Assembly (NCBI RefSeq): GCF_003096275.1
Contig: NZ_QENQ01000001.1
Coordinates: forward strand, 2,578,920-2,642,919
Reading direction: 5' to 3'
DNA: 64,000 nucleotides
DNA from: Sphingomonas pokkalii
GTDB lineage: Bacteria; Pseudomonadota; Alphaproteobacteria; Sphingomonadales; Sphingomonadaceae
Part shown: positions 44,682 to 53,825 of the stretch, in pieces
Layout: every line of letters begins with the position of its first letter
How positions within the stretch are numbered: the first letter of the stretch is position 1
The notes under the pieces: model-generated
Database searches by the model: none
What the model was told of the DNA's origin: nothing
What the model saw: the letters and a program-made list of their open reading frames with translations, nothing else
Translations under genes and position numbers: made by a program

Positions 44682-47198
44682 TCAGCGGAAACGGCCGCCG
44701 ATGCGAAGGCCATAGGTGCGCGGCGCTTCGTAGGAGCCGACGAACAGGCCGTTCGACGGCACCTGCGACACACCGAACAGGCGCCGATAATTCTCGATAT
44801 TGTTGACAAAGGCGGTCACCGACCAGCGATCGTCGGACGGCCCGAAGCCGATCGAGGCGTTCGATCGCGTGCCCGCCTCCGCATAGGCATAAGGCGTGAA
44901 ATTGCCGTCCTGCTGCGCCCTGCCGCGATACAGGGTGCCGCCCTGCAGGACGATCTTGTAATCGCCCAGCGGGATCGTCTGCTCGGCATTGACGCTGAAC
45001 GTCCATTTCGGCGTGTTCACCGCCGGCTGGCCCGAACAGTCGACGCGGTACACCGGCTCCGATATCCCGTTGATGACGATGGTCGCCGGCTGATAGGGGC
45101 AGCCCGTCACCGGGGGCAGCCCCTGGTCGGGCAGGTCGTAGACGAAGCTGTCGTACCTCGTGTGCACATACTGCACCGATCCGGACAACAGGGTGTTCGG
45201 CGTGACCAGGATCTGCGCATCGGCGTCGATGCCATAGATGGTGCTCTTGCCCACGTTGCGCGTCAGGAACACGGTGGTCGGCGGCGTGCCGAGATCATAG
45301 CCGAACTGGGTGAACTGCTGATCCTTATACTTCCAGTAGAAGCCCTCGACGTTGAGCTGTACCTTGTTATCGAAGAACCGGTTCTTGCTGCCCACCGTCC
45401 AGGCCTGGATGGTCTCCGGCTTGTACGTCTCCAGGCCGGTGGCGAAGGCGAACCCCCCGGCGTGATAGCCTGTTTCATAGCTGGCATAGATCATCGATCC
45501 GCTGCTGATCCGGTAATCGGCGGCAAGGCGGTAGGTGAACTTGTTGGCGTTAAGCGGCGCGTTGATCTCGAGCGGGGCGTTCAGCACGAACGGCGCAGTC
45601 TGCGAACCGCCAAGGGACGCGGGCAACGCGAACAGCGGCACGTTGACGACCGGTATGCCCTGTGCGGCGTAAAAGGCGCGCAGGTCCGCCGCCGTCGGGA
45701 CCAGCGGGATGAGCGGCGTTGACGGACAGCTGTTTCCCAGCGCGGGATTGCCGCAGAACAGGATATAGGTGTCGCTCACGCCGTCGAAGCGCTTGTCGTC
45801 CTGCGTGTACCGGCCGGCCGCGGTCAGCGAGAGCTTCGGCGTGACATGCCAAGTGAGCTTGCCGAAGCCGGCATAGGATTTCGTGCCCGTGGTGAAATCC
45901 TGGTACGGAACCAGGGTAAGTTGCGAGAAATAGGTGTTGGTCTTGATCGACTCGTCGAAATAGAAGCCGCCGACCAGCAGATCGATGGCGCCCAGGCTCG
46001 CGGCATAGCGCGCCTCCAGGCTGAACTGCTCGTCGCGCTCGTGCGTTTCGGCGCCGCTCATCCCCGGGGTGATCAGGTTGTTGAGCTGCGCCTCGCGATA
46101 GGCCGGCTGGACGGTCAACGTCCCCGGCCCGACGTTCCAATTGGCTTCCAGCAGCACGCCCCAATAGCCATTATCGTTATAGGGGCGGCCCTGGATCGTG
46201 GCACCGGCGCGCCCCGCCTGGGCGATGGTGCGCGATGCGAGATAGGCCTGGGAACGCGGGCTCAGAATGCCTTCGCTCTCATCAAAGCCGGAAGGCGTGA
46301 ACACATAGCCGGTGAAACCGGTCGGTCCGAAGGTCGGCGTCGTCGCGCCCAGATAGGTCGCGAAACTCCTGCCATTGCCCTGATGGGCATAATCGGCGGC
46401 GACGCGCACGTTCAGCTCGGGCGTCAGTTCGGCATAGACCTGCCCGCGAACGCCCCACTCATTCTGGTCGCCGGTGGCGTCGTTCATGAACGCGTCGTGC
46501 GAGGCATGGCTGCCCGAAAGGCGGAAGGCGCCGGAGTCGCCGATCGGCACGTTGAGCGCGCCCTGGGCGATGACGGCGTTGTAATTGCCATAGCTCGCAA
46601 AGCCTTCCACCGAGGTTTCGTGGAGCATGGGGCGGTTGGGGATCACGTTGATCGCCCCGCCGGTGGCGTTGCGCCCATAGAGCGTGCCCTGCGGCCCCTT
46701 GAGCACCTCGACCCGCGCAAGATCGTAGAAGGTCCCGCTGGTGGAAGACGGCCGGCCAATATAGACGCCGTCATAGTTGAACGCGACCGCAGGGTCCGAA
46801 TAGGCGTTCAGCGTGGCGTTGCCGACGCCGCGCACCGAAAAGGTGGAATAGGCGCCGCCGGCGCTGTTCGCGACCAGTGCCGGCACCGCTCGGGACAGGT
46901 CTTCCGGGCGGGTGACCGCCTGCCGCACCAGATCGTCGGATTTGATAACGCTGATCGCGATCGGCGCGCGCTGCGCGCTTTCGCTGATGCGCTGAGCGGT
47001 CACGATGATTTCCTGAAGGCCCTGCTCGGCTTCCGATGGGGTTCCGCTCTGCGCGCCGGCAGGCGGCGGATCGGCCTGGGGCGGGGATGCCGGGACCGGC
47101 GCCGTCGGGGCGTCGGCGCCGGACGTGACCTGTGCGGCGGCGGGAGCGGCGATCGCCGCGATACCGGCCGAGGCGAGCAGCCAGAGCGTGCCTTTCAT
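44682..47198 (-). CDS. TonB-dependent receptor
   Basis: An 838-residue outer-membrane receptor with a signal peptide (about 1-23) and a Pro/Ala-rich linker. A plug domain runs from about 75 to 190 (EIIVTAQRISESAQRAPIAI; VEVLKGPQGTLYGRNATGG), followed by the beta-barrel ending GGRFR. Sphingomonads use such receptors to take up aromatic compounds and oligomers, and its place in front of a ring-cleavage unit supports that here. AGGAGAGG precedes the ATG at 47198. Confidence 0.93.
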   Translation of the reverse strand: MKGTLWLLASAGIAAIAAPAAAQVTSGADAPTAPVPASPPQADPPPAGAQSGTPSEAEQGLQEIIVTAQRISESAQRAPIAISVIKSDDLVRQAVTRPEDLSRAVPALVANSAGGAYSTFSVRGVGNATLNAYSDPAVAFNYDGVYIGRPSSTSGTFYDLARVEVLKGPQGTLYGRNATGGAINVIPNRPMLHETSVEGFASYGNYNAVIAQGALNVPIGDSGAFRLSGSHASHDAFMNDATGDQNEWGVRGQVYAELTPELNVRVAADYAHQGNGRSFATYLGATTPTFGPTGFTGYVFTPSGFDESEGILSPRSQAYLASRTIAQAGRAGATIQGRPYNDNGYWGVLLEANWNVGPGTLTVQPAYREAQLNNLITPGMSGAETHERDEQFSLEARYAASLGAIDLLVGGFYFDESIKTNTYFSQLTLVPYQDFTTGTKSYAGFGKLTWHVTPKLSLTAAGRYTQDDKRFDGVSDTYILFCGNPALGNSCPSTPLIPLVPTAADLRAFYAAQGIPVVNVPLFALPASLGGSQTAPFVLNAPLEINAPLNANKFTYRLAADYRISSGSMIYASYETGYHAGGFAFATGLETYKPETIQAWTVGSKNRFFDNKVQLNVEGFYWKYKDQQFTQFGYDLGTPPTTVFLTRNVGKSTIYGIDADAQILVTPNTLLSGSVQYVHTRYDSFVYDLPDQGLPPVTGCPYQPATIVINGISEPVYRVDCSGQPAVNTPKWTFSVNAEQTIPLGDYKIVLQGGTLYRGRAQQDGNFTPYAYAEAGTRSNASIGFGPSDDRWSVTAFVNNIENYRRLFGVSQVPSNGLFVGSYEAPRTYGLRIGGRFR

Positions 47199-47248
47199 AA
47201 TCCTCTCCTTGATCGACGCTCGCAGGTTCATGCCCGCGCAGCGTTTTT

Positions 47249-47266
47249 ATTCCTGTTACCATGAAT
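47249..47266. promoter_or_regulatory. Operator-like palindrome upstream of the TonB receptor
   Basis: An 18-base imperfect palindrome, ATTC-x-TG ... CA-x-GAAT, about 50 bases upstream of the receptor gene. It is a candidate regulator-binding site. Confidence 0.35.
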
Positions 47267-47293
47267 TATGCGCGAGCGTGAGCCCCGCTTCGC

Positions 47294-48748
47294 TCAGCCC
47301 GCGGCTTCCGCCGGCACCGCCTCGTCCAGCGGGGTGCCGATCACGGCCTTGACCTCGAGGAACTCCTCGAGCCCGAAGCGGCCGAACTCACGGCCATTGC
47401 CCGATTGCTTGTAGCCGCCGAACGGCATGTCGAAGGCAAGGCCCCCGGCATTGACGAACACCGCGCCCGCGCGCAGCCGCCCGATCAGCCGCTTCGCCCT
47501 GGCGGGATCGCCGGCGATATAGGCGCCGAGTCCATAGGGGGTGTCGTTGGCGATGCGAACCGCATCCTCCTCGTCCTGGTACGGCATGATGACCAGCACC
47601 GGGCCGAAAATCTCCTCCTTCGCGATGGCCATCTCCGGCGTGACGTCGGTGAACACCGTCGGCTTCACATAATAGCCCCTGTCCATGCCCTCGGGCCGTC
47701 CGGTGCCGCCGACCACCAGCGTCGCGCCTTGGTCGATCCCGGCCTGGATCAGTGCCTGGATGCGCTCCCATTGCCGTTGATTGACCACGGGGCCGATATG
47801 GTCGCCCTCGTCCATGGGCGCACCGACCGGCTTGGCGGCGAACATCGCTCCCACCTTCCGGGCCGCCGCCTCGGCCTGCGAGTGGTGCACCAGCATCCGC
47901 GTGGGGGCGATGCAGCTTTGCCCGGAGTTGAGCAGCACCCCCGCCACGCCGCCGGGAAGCGCCTCGTCGAGCGACGCGCCCTCCAGAATGATGTTGGGAG
48001 ACTTGCCGCCGAGTTCCTGCGCGACCCGCTTCACCGTATCGGCGGCGTTCTTCGCGACCATGATGCCGGCGCGGGTCGATCCGGTGAAGCTGATCATGTC
48101 GATATCGGGGTGGCGGGCAAGCGCGGTGCCCACGCCCTCGCCATCGCCCTGGACGAGGTTGAAGACGCCCGCCGGCACGCCCGCCGCGTCCATCACCTCC
48201 GCAAAGATCGCGGCGGCGGTCGGCGCCTCCTCACTGGGCTTGAGGATCATCGTGCAGCCGGCGGCCAGCGCTGGCCCGACCTTGGCGACGATCTGGTTCA
48301 TCGGCCAGTTCCAGGGCGTGATCAGCGCGACCACGCCGATCGGTTCGCGCAGCACCGTGTTCGCGCCGATGCGCTCAGCGAAATCATAGTCCCGCAGCGC
48401 CTTCAGCGCCTCGCCAAGATGGCCCATGCCGGTGCCCGCCTGGGCGGTACGCGCAACGGCGATCGGACAGCCCATCTCGGTCGCGATCGCCTCGGCGATG
48501 GCGGGGATGCGCCGCTGATATTCGGCCATCACCCGCTCGAGCAGCGCAATACGCTCCGCCCGGCTGGTCTGCGAAAAGCGCTCGAAGGCACGGCGCGCGG
48601 CCGCGACCGCCGCCTCCACATCGGCCGCGGTGCCCAGCACGATCTCGCTCGCCATCTCCTCGGTCGCCGGGTTGACGACCGCATGGCGACGGCCGCCGCG
48701 ACTGTCGACCCAGGCGCCGTCGATATAATGCTGCGGGTAGCTCTTCAT
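47294..48748 (-). CDS. Aldehyde dehydrogenase
   Basis: A 484-residue NAD(P)-dependent aldehyde dehydrogenase. N147 (TPWNWP), the catalytic Glu at E245 (QELGGKSP) and the nucleophile C279 (NSGQSCIAPTR) are all present. FTGSTRAG lies at the coenzyme site. It oxidises aliphatic or aromatic aldehydes such as vanillin-like intermediates. It starts 22 bases after the ligG stop, which makes ligF-ligG-aldehyde dehydrogenase one unit. Confidence 0.92.
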   Translation of the reverse strand: MKSYPQHYIDGAWVDSRGGRRHAVVNPATEEMASEIVLGTAADVEAAVAAARRAFERFSQTSRAERIALLERVMAEYQRRIPAIAEAIATEMGCPIAVARTAQAGTGMGHLGEALKALRDYDFAERIGANTVLREPIGVVALITPWNWPMNQIVAKVGPALAAGCTMILKPSEEAPTAAAIFAEVMDAAGVPAGVFNLVQGDGEGVGTALARHPDIDMISFTGSTRAGIMVAKNAADTVKRVAQELGGKSPNIILEGASLDEALPGGVAGVLLNSGQSCIAPTRMLVHHSQAEAAARKVGAMFAAKPVGAPMDEGDHIGPVVNQRQWERIQALIQAGIDQGATLVVGGTGRPEGMDRGYYVKPTVFTDVTPEMAIAKEEIFGPVLVIMPYQDEEDAVRIANDTPYGLGAYIAGDPARAKRLIGRLRAGAVFVNAGGLAFDMPFGGYKQSGNGREFGRFGLEEFLEVKAVIGTPLDEAVPAEAAG

Positions 48749-48770
48749 GGTCGGGGGTCCTCTTCGCGGA

Positions 48771-49592
48771 TCAGACGGGCAGCAGGCCCAGTTCGGCATC
48801 GGTGGCCGGCGTGCCCCATTTGTCTCGGGGCGGCAGCGGCCTTGCATGCCAGGGTGGGTCCAGCGTGAAGCTGGATCGGGTGCGCCCTTCGGGAAGGTGG
48901 CCATTGCCGCCGCCCTGGGCGTAATCATAATACAGTGTCATCAGTTCGCGGTGGCCGTGGCGGCCCTGCGCCACCGGATGGGCAAGGCACGCAGCGCGCC
49001 AGCGCGCCACCCGGCGCAACCGCGGCGGCGGCGAATAGCCTTCGTAATAGTCGAGGAACTGGAGCCGCTTGAACATCGGCGTGAATACCAGCTCGGCCCA
49101 GCCGAAGCCGCCGAACAGGAAGTCGCCGTCGGGCGCATAGTGGCGCAGAAAGACGTCGAGCCGCTCGTATTGCGCATCGACTTCGGCCGCACAGTCCGCG
49201 CGCTTCGCCGGATCGCGGTTCAGAATCATGCGATAGCCCGCGCCCGTAAAGTCGCCGCAGGTGGCGCTCAGCATGGATTCGACGGCATGCTCGAAGGGGT
49301 CGCGCCGCGCGACCGCCGGCTCCGGCCAGCGATCCTCGATGTAGCGCATCAGCACCATGCTTTCCTTCAGCGTCGCGCCATTTTCCAGCTCCAGCGCGGG
49401 CAGCGCGGTGGTGCCGCCGGTCTTGCGCAGCAGCCATTCTGGACGCGGGCAGGAGATGTCGATCGGATGATCCGTCATCACCTCGCCCATGCCCTTCAGG
49501 TCGAGCAACAGTTCCACCCGCTCCGAAAAGGGGCAGCCGGGGATATGATACATCCGCAGCTTGCCCGGCGCGGGCTCGACGTCCCAGCTCAT
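48771..49592 (-). CDS. ligG: LigG-like glutathione lyase (omega-class GST)
   Basis: A 273-residue GST whose sequence resembles Sphingobium LigG throughout: MYHIPGCPFSERVELLLDLKG (catalytic C20 in PGCPF), KTGGTTALPAL, GYRMILNRD, LYYDYAQGGGNG and the tail PPRDKWGTPATDAELGL. LigG removes glutathione from the LigF/LigE product (glutathionyl-hydroxypropiovanillone). It overlaps ligF by ATGA at 49589-49592, so the cleavage and the deglutathionylation enzymes are made together. Confidence 0.85.
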   Translation of the reverse strand: MSWDVEPAPGKLRMYHIPGCPFSERVELLLDLKGMGEVMTDHPIDISCPRPEWLLRKTGGTTALPALELENGATLKESMVLMRYIEDRWPEPAVARRDPFEHAVESMLSATCGDFTGAGYRMILNRDPAKRADCAAEVDAQYERLDVFLRHYAPDGDFLFGGFGWAELVFTPMFKRLQFLDYYEGYSPPPRLRRVARWRAACLAHPVAQGRHGHRELMTLYYDYAQGGGNGHLPEGRTRSSFTLDPPWHARPLPPRDKWGTPATDAELGLLPV

Positions 49593-50359
49593 GCCGCCAC
49601 CGCCTCCTGCCCCTGCCCCTGCCCCTGCCCCGTCGGCATCTCGGTCTGCGAGGTCGCGAACATCGCGATCGCCGCGGGACGCGCGTTGATCCGCTCGAGC
49701 CAAGCGACCAGGTGTGGGGTGGCATCGGCGTTGACCAGATCGGGGAAGCCCGTCGTCATTCGGTTGGCGATGGCGAAGTTGCAGATGTCGGCCAGGCTGT
49801 AGCTGTCGCCTGCCAGCCATGGGCTTTCCGCCAGCCGCGCCTCCAGGCGGCCGACCGAGATCGCCACCTTGCGCATCGCGTCGTCCAGTACCTCGGGTGG
49901 GAAGCCGGCCCGCGCCGTCCGCCACTTGGCCTGTTGTTCGGGCACGGGAATGGCGGCGACCTTCGCTTCGAACTCCTCGTCGGAGAGCGCCCGCGCCATG
50001 GGGCCGATCATGCGCTCCCAGCCGATCGTCGAGACGCACCAGCAGAAATATTCATCCACCCACTTCGTCCAGACCCGCATCCGGGCGCGCCCCAGCGGGT
50101 CGGCGGGGCGCAGCGGCGGCGCATCCGGAAACGCGTCCTCCAGATATTCGCAGATCACCGTCGATTCGGTGACGATCGCCCCGTCATGGTCGAGCGCCGG
50201 GACCTGGCCGCGCGGATTGATCGCCTTGAACCACGGCGCATGGTGCTCGAACCGGCGCGGATCGACGAAGCGCGGCGTGAAGGCCAGCCCCTTTTCGAAC
50301 AGCGCGAGCAGCGGCTTCAGCGAGTTCGCCGCCGGGCCGAAACTGTAGAGCGTCAGCAA
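49589..50359 (-). CDS. ligF: LigF-like glutathione-dependent beta-etherase
   Basis: A 256-residue GST closely resembling LigF: LYSFGPAANSLKPLLALFEKG, INPRGQVPALDHDG, VTESTVICEYLEDAFP, VDEYFCWCVSTIGWE and YSLADICNFAIANR. LigF cleaves the beta-aryl ether bond of lignin-type dimers by transferring glutathione. The C-terminal tail ends in a Gly-Gln repeat encoded by a four-fold CCTGCC repeat at 49606-49631. The gene is divergent from the Nu-type GST. Confidence 0.87.
   Translation of the reverse strand: MLTLYSFGPAANSLKPLLALFEKGLAFTPRFVDPRRFEHHAPWFKAINPRGQVPALDHDGAIVTESTVICEYLEDAFPDAPPLRPADPLGRARMRVWTKWVDEYFCWCVSTIGWERMIGPMARALSDEEFEAKVAAIPVPEQQAKWRTARAGFPPEVLDDAMRKVAISVGRLEARLAESPWLAGDSYSLADICNFAIANRMTTGFPDLVNADATPHLVAWLERINARPAAIAMFATSQTEMPTGQGQGQGQEAVAA
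49606..49631. repeat. Hexanucleotide tandem repeat (CCTGCC)4
   Basis: Four perfect copies plus two bases lie within the 3' end of ligF and encode alternating Gly and Gln. Slippage would change only the tail length by two residues per unit. Confidence 0.85.
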
Positions 50360-50447
50360 GATCCCTCTCCCGTGCGACGCGGCTTGCCCGCCGCGTCCGG
50401 CTGCACGGTTTCATGCCACCGATTGTTCGCGTCGCCAACTAAAATCT

Positions 50448-50466
50448 GTTTGTGTTACTCACTAAT
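50448..50466 (+). promoter_or_regulatory. Shared motif upstream of the Nu-type GST
   Basis: The 19-mer GTTTGTGTTACTCACTAAT lies in the divergent region between ligF and this GST. A 15-of-19 match occurs at 57574-57592 before the SDR unit, suggesting shared regulation. Confidence 0.45.
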
Positions 50467-50505
50467 TTGAGTCTAGCGTCCGCGCACCACGATGGGAGAG
50501 GCACG

Positions 50506-51168
50506 GTGCTGGAGCTGCTGACATCGGCGACGCCGAACGGTTGGAAAACGTCGATTTTACTGGAAGAACTTGGTGTTTCCTATCGCGTTCGCGCCATCTC
50601 GCTCACCGATCGAGAGCAGAAGCAGGACTGGTATGTCGCGCTGAATCCCAATGGGCGAATCCCAACCCTTATAGATCACGACGCAAACGGTTTTGTGGTG
50701 TTCGAATCGGGCGCGATCCTGCTCTATCTCGCCGAGAAGTTCGGCCGCTTCCTCTCGCCCGACCCGGAGGAGCGCAGCCGCGCGATCCAGTGGTTGATGT
50801 GGCAGATGGGCGGGCTGGGCCCGATGATGGGCCAGGCGACCGTCTTCCGGCGCTATTTCGATCCGAAGCTGCCGGCGGTGATCGATCGCTACACGCGCGA
50901 AAGCGAGCGCCTGTTCGGCGTGATGGACACGCACCTGGCGTCCCACGCCTATCTCGCCGGCGACTATTCGATCGCCGACATCGCCTGCTTCGCCTGGGTG
51001 AGCGGCCGCGACTGGGCCGGCATCGACATCGCCGGTTTCCGACACTTGGCGCGCTGGGCCGATGCGATCGCCGCGCGCCCCGCCGTGCGGCGCGGGCTGA
51101 ACGTGCCGCCGCCGCCCGAGGACATGGCGGCGAGCACCACCCGGCAGGGGAAGACCATCCTGTCCTGA
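50506..51168 (+). CDS. Nu-class-like glutathione S-transferase
   Basis: A 220-residue GST starting at GTG 50506 after GGGAGAGG. The N-terminal LTSATPNGWKTSILLEELG, NPNGRIPTLID and FESGAILLYLAEKFG segments match the YfcG/YghU (Nu) class, which binds two glutathiones and has disulfide reductase activity. In Novosphingobium a Nu-class GST can take the LigG role. Here it is divergent from ligF-ligG and heads a unit with the GMC oxidoreductase. Confidence 0.82.
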   Translation: MLELLTSATPNGWKTSILLEELGVSYRVRAISLTDREQKQDWYVALNPNGRIPTLIDHDANGFVVFESGAILLYLAEKFGRFLSPDPEERSRAIQWLMWQMGGLGPMMGQATVFRRYFDPKLPAVIDRYTRESERLFGVMDTHLASHAYLAGDYSIADIACFAWVSGRDWAGIDIAGFRHLARWADAIAARPAVRRGLNVPPPPEDMAASTTRQGKTILS

Positions 51169-51207
51169 CCGCAACGGCGGCAGGGCTTCGCAACTGGGGA
51201 GGAGCCA

Positions 51208-52875
51208 ATGGAGCGATACGATATCGAGGCCGATTACATCGTCGTCGGCGCCGGCAGCGCCGGCTGCGTGCTGGCCAACCGGCTGAGCGCCGTGCCGGGC
51301 AATCGCGTGCTGCTGCTGGAAGCGGGGGGCGACGACCGGCCGCTCCGCGAACCGTCGCAATTCCTTTCGAACATGCTGATCCACACGCCCATCGGCTTCG
51401 GCCGGACGCTGAACGACCGCAAGGTCAATTGGCTATACGAAACCGAACCCGATCCCGGCAGCGGCGGACGCACCCACAAATGGCCAAAGGGCAAGGTGCT
51501 GGGGGGCTCCTCCTCGATCAACGGCCTGCTCTATGTGCGCGGACAGGTGGAGGATTATGACGGCTGGGCGCAACTTGGCTGCCACGGCTGGTCCTATGAC
51601 GATGTCCTGCCCTATTTCCGCCGCGCCCAGCATCAGGAACGTGGCGCATGCGCCACGCATGGCAGCGGCGGCCCGCTCAACACCGCCGATTTCCCGGAAC
51701 GCAATCCGGTGAGCCAGGCGCTGCTCGACGCCTGTGTCGAGGCGGGCATTCCCTATTCGCCGGACATCAACGCCCGGCACCAGGAAGGCGTCAGCTGGTT
51801 CCAGCTGACCACCCGTGGCGGCCGGCGTTGCTCTACCGCCGTCGGCTATCTCCACCCGGTCGAGGGCCGCGCGAACCTGCGCATCGAAACGCACGCGCTC
51901 GCACGCCGCGTGCTGTTCGATGGCGCGCGCGCCATCGGCATCGAGTTCCGTCAGGGCGGGCGGCTGGTGCGCGCCCGCGCCCATGCCGAGGTGATCCTGG
52001 CGGCAGGCGCGGTCGAATCCCCCAAGCTCCTCGAGCTTTCGGGGATTGGCAGGGGCGAGGTGCTCGCCCGCCACGGCATCACGCTGCGGCACGAATCGCC
52101 CGGCGTCGGCGAGAATCTGCAGGATCACTACATGATCGGCGCGCAATGGCGCGTGAAGCCCGAGCATCTGACGGTCAACCAGATGGCGCATGGCTGGCGA
52201 CTGGCGCGGGAGGTGGCCCGCTATTCGATCCACCGCACCGGCTTGCTCAGCTATGCGGTGGCACATATCGTCGCCTTCACCCGCACGCGTCCCCAACTCG
52301 CCTCGCCGGACGTGCAGCTCCATCTGATGGCCGCCTCGGTCGACCTTGCGAAACTCAACGCCGTACAGCGTTTCGATCTGGAAAAGACGCCGGGCATCAC
52401 CTGCACGCCGTGCCAGCTGCGCCCGGAATCGCGCGGTTCGGTGCACATCGCCTCGGCCGATCCGGAGGTATATCCGACGATCATCGCGAACTATCTGTCC
52501 GATCCCGTCGACCAGCGGCTCGCGGTCGAGCAGGTGAAGCTTATCCGCCGGGTAATGGCGCAGCCCGCGATCCGCCCATTCCTGATCGACGAGCCGGACC
52601 CATTCGGCGACAGCGACGCGGCGATGCTGGCCTATGCGCGGATGGCGGGGGGCACGCTGTACCATGTCGTCGGCACCTGCCGGATGGGCAGCGACGCGAA
52701 CGCCGTGGTCGATCCAGAACTGCGCGTGAACGGCGTCGAGGGGCTGCGCGTGATCGACGCGTCGATCATGCCGCGGCTGGTATCGGGCAACACCAACGCA
52801 CCGACGATCATGATCGCCGAGCGTGGCGCCGATCTGATCCTGGGCACAGCCCTCCCACGCGCGCTGGCTTGCTGA
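51208..52875 (+). CDS. GMC family FAD-dependent alcohol oxidoreductase
   Basis: A 555-residue glucose-methanol-choline oxidoreductase. The FAD motif GAGSAGC is at about 14-20, [14 protein letters not shown] near 98 and the catalytic His in HVVGTCRMG at about H486, with an Asn-Thr-Asn pair near 529 (SGNTNAPT). It would oxidise a primary or aromatic side-chain alcohol. It is 39 bases downstream of the Nu-type GST gene, which suggests joint action on the same substrate series. Confidence 0.9.
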   Translation: MERYDIEADYIVVGAGSAGCVLANRLSAVPGNRVLLLEAGGDDRPLREPSQFLSNMLIHTPIGFGRTLNDRKVNWLYETEPDPGSGGRTHKWPKGKVLGGSSSINGLLYVRGQVEDYDGWAQLGCHGWSYDDVLPYFRRAQHQERGACATHGSGGPLNTADFPERNPVSQALLDACVEAGIPYSPDINARHQEGVSWFQLTTRGGRRCSTAVGYLHPVEGRANLRIETHALARRVLFDGARAIGIEFRQGGRLVRARAHAEVILAAGAVESPKLLELSGIGRGEVLARHGITLRHESPGVGENLQDHYMIGAQWRVKPEHLTVNQMAHGWRLAREVARYSIHRTGLLSYAVAHIVAFTRTRPQLASPDVQLHLMAASVDLAKLNAVQRFDLEKTPGITCTPCQLRPESRGSVHIASADPEVYPTIIANYLSDPVDQRLAVEQVKLIRRVMAQPAIRPFLIDEPDPFGDSDAAMLAYARMAGGTLYHVVGTCRMGSDANAVVDPELRVNGVEGLRVIDASIMPRLVSGNTNAPTIMIAERGADLILGTALPRALAC

Positions 52876-52884
52876 GGGGCGCCG

Positions 52885-52914
52885 CCCCGGTTCGGCACGT
52901 GCGCCGAACCGGGG
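52885..52914. terminator. Bidirectional hairpin between convergent genes
   Basis: A 12-bp perfect stem (CCCCGGTTCGGC / GCCGAACCGGGG) with a 6-base loop between the GMC gene and the convergent amidohydrolase gene. Confidence 0.6.
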
Positions 52915-52943
52915 ACGGGCCTTGCGGCCGCCCTCAGCTCTGT

Positions 52944-53816
52944 TCAGCCGAGCCCCAGCACGCCCAACGCATTGTCCTTCATGATCAGCGGCAGCACCTC
53001 GTCGCGGAACCCCGCCTCCTGCGCCGCGCCCAGCCATTTGTCGGGCCGGATCAGCGGCCAGTCGCTGCCGAACAGCATCTTATGCTTCAGCTGGGTGTTG
53101 GCGTACTGGATCAGCTGCTTGGGGAAATATTTGGGGCTCCAGCCCGAAAGATCGATGAAGACATTGTCCTTGTGCAGCGCCATCGACAGGCTCTCGTCGG
53201 TCCAGGGCCAGCTGGGATGCGCCAGGATGATCTTCATGTCGGGGAAGTCGACCGCGACGTCGTCGACCAGCATGGGCTGACCATATTTCAGCCGGATGCC
53301 GCCACCGCCGCGCATGCCGGTGCCCATTCCCGAATGGCCGGTGTGGAAGATCGCGGGAAGCCCATATTCCGCGATCACTTCGTAGATCGGATAGCCGACC
53401 CGGTCCGCCGGATGACAGTCCTGCATGATGTGGTGGAACTTGAAGCCGCGAACGCCGTGATTCTCGATCAGATCCCGTGCCTCGCGTGCGCCATAGCGGC
53501 CCTTGCGCGGGTCGATCGAGGCGAAAGGAATGACGATATCGTCGTGCTCCGCCGCGAGTTCGGCGACCTCGTAATTGCTCACCCGCCTGGCGCCGATGCC
53601 GCTCTCGCAATCGACGGTGAACAGGCAGAAGGCGATGTTCCGGGACCGATAATAGTCGATCGTCTCAGGAATGGTCGGCCGCTTTCGGTCCGCCTTGAAA
53701 TAGGTGGACGCGGCATCGAAGAACTTGGCCATCACCGGATCCTCGGGGTCATGGCACGAGACTTCGGCATGGACATGGACGTCGATCGCGACGACCTTGG
53801 CGGGATCAATCGGCAT
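52944..53816 (-). CDS. Amidohydrolase family 2 protein (ACMSD-like)
   Basis: A 290-residue TIM-barrel metal-dependent hydrolase or decarboxylase. The DVHVH motif at the N-terminus, FKFHH, IFHTGHSG, ILAHPSWPW and FGSDWPL supply the expected metal ligands. Family members include decarboxylases of aromatic acids and ring-fission products. It lies 9 bases after the acyl-CoA ligase gene as the last gene of the GST-GST-ligase unit. Confidence 0.85.
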   Translation of the reverse strand: MPIDPAKVVAIDVHVHAEVSCHDPEDPVMAKFFDAASTYFKADRKRPTIPETIDYYRSRNIAFCLFTVDCESGIGARRVSNYEVAELAAEHDDIVIPFASIDPRKGRYGAREARDLIENHGVRGFKFHHIMQDCHPADRVGYPIYEVIAEYGLPAIFHTGHSGMGTGMRGGGGIRLKYGQPMLVDDVAVDFPDMKIILAHPSWPWTDESLSMALHKDNVFIDLSGWSPKYFPKQLIQYANTQLKHKMLFGSDWPLIRPDKWLGAAQEAGFRDEVLPLIMKDNALGVLGLG

Positions 53817-53825
53817 TGCGCTTCC

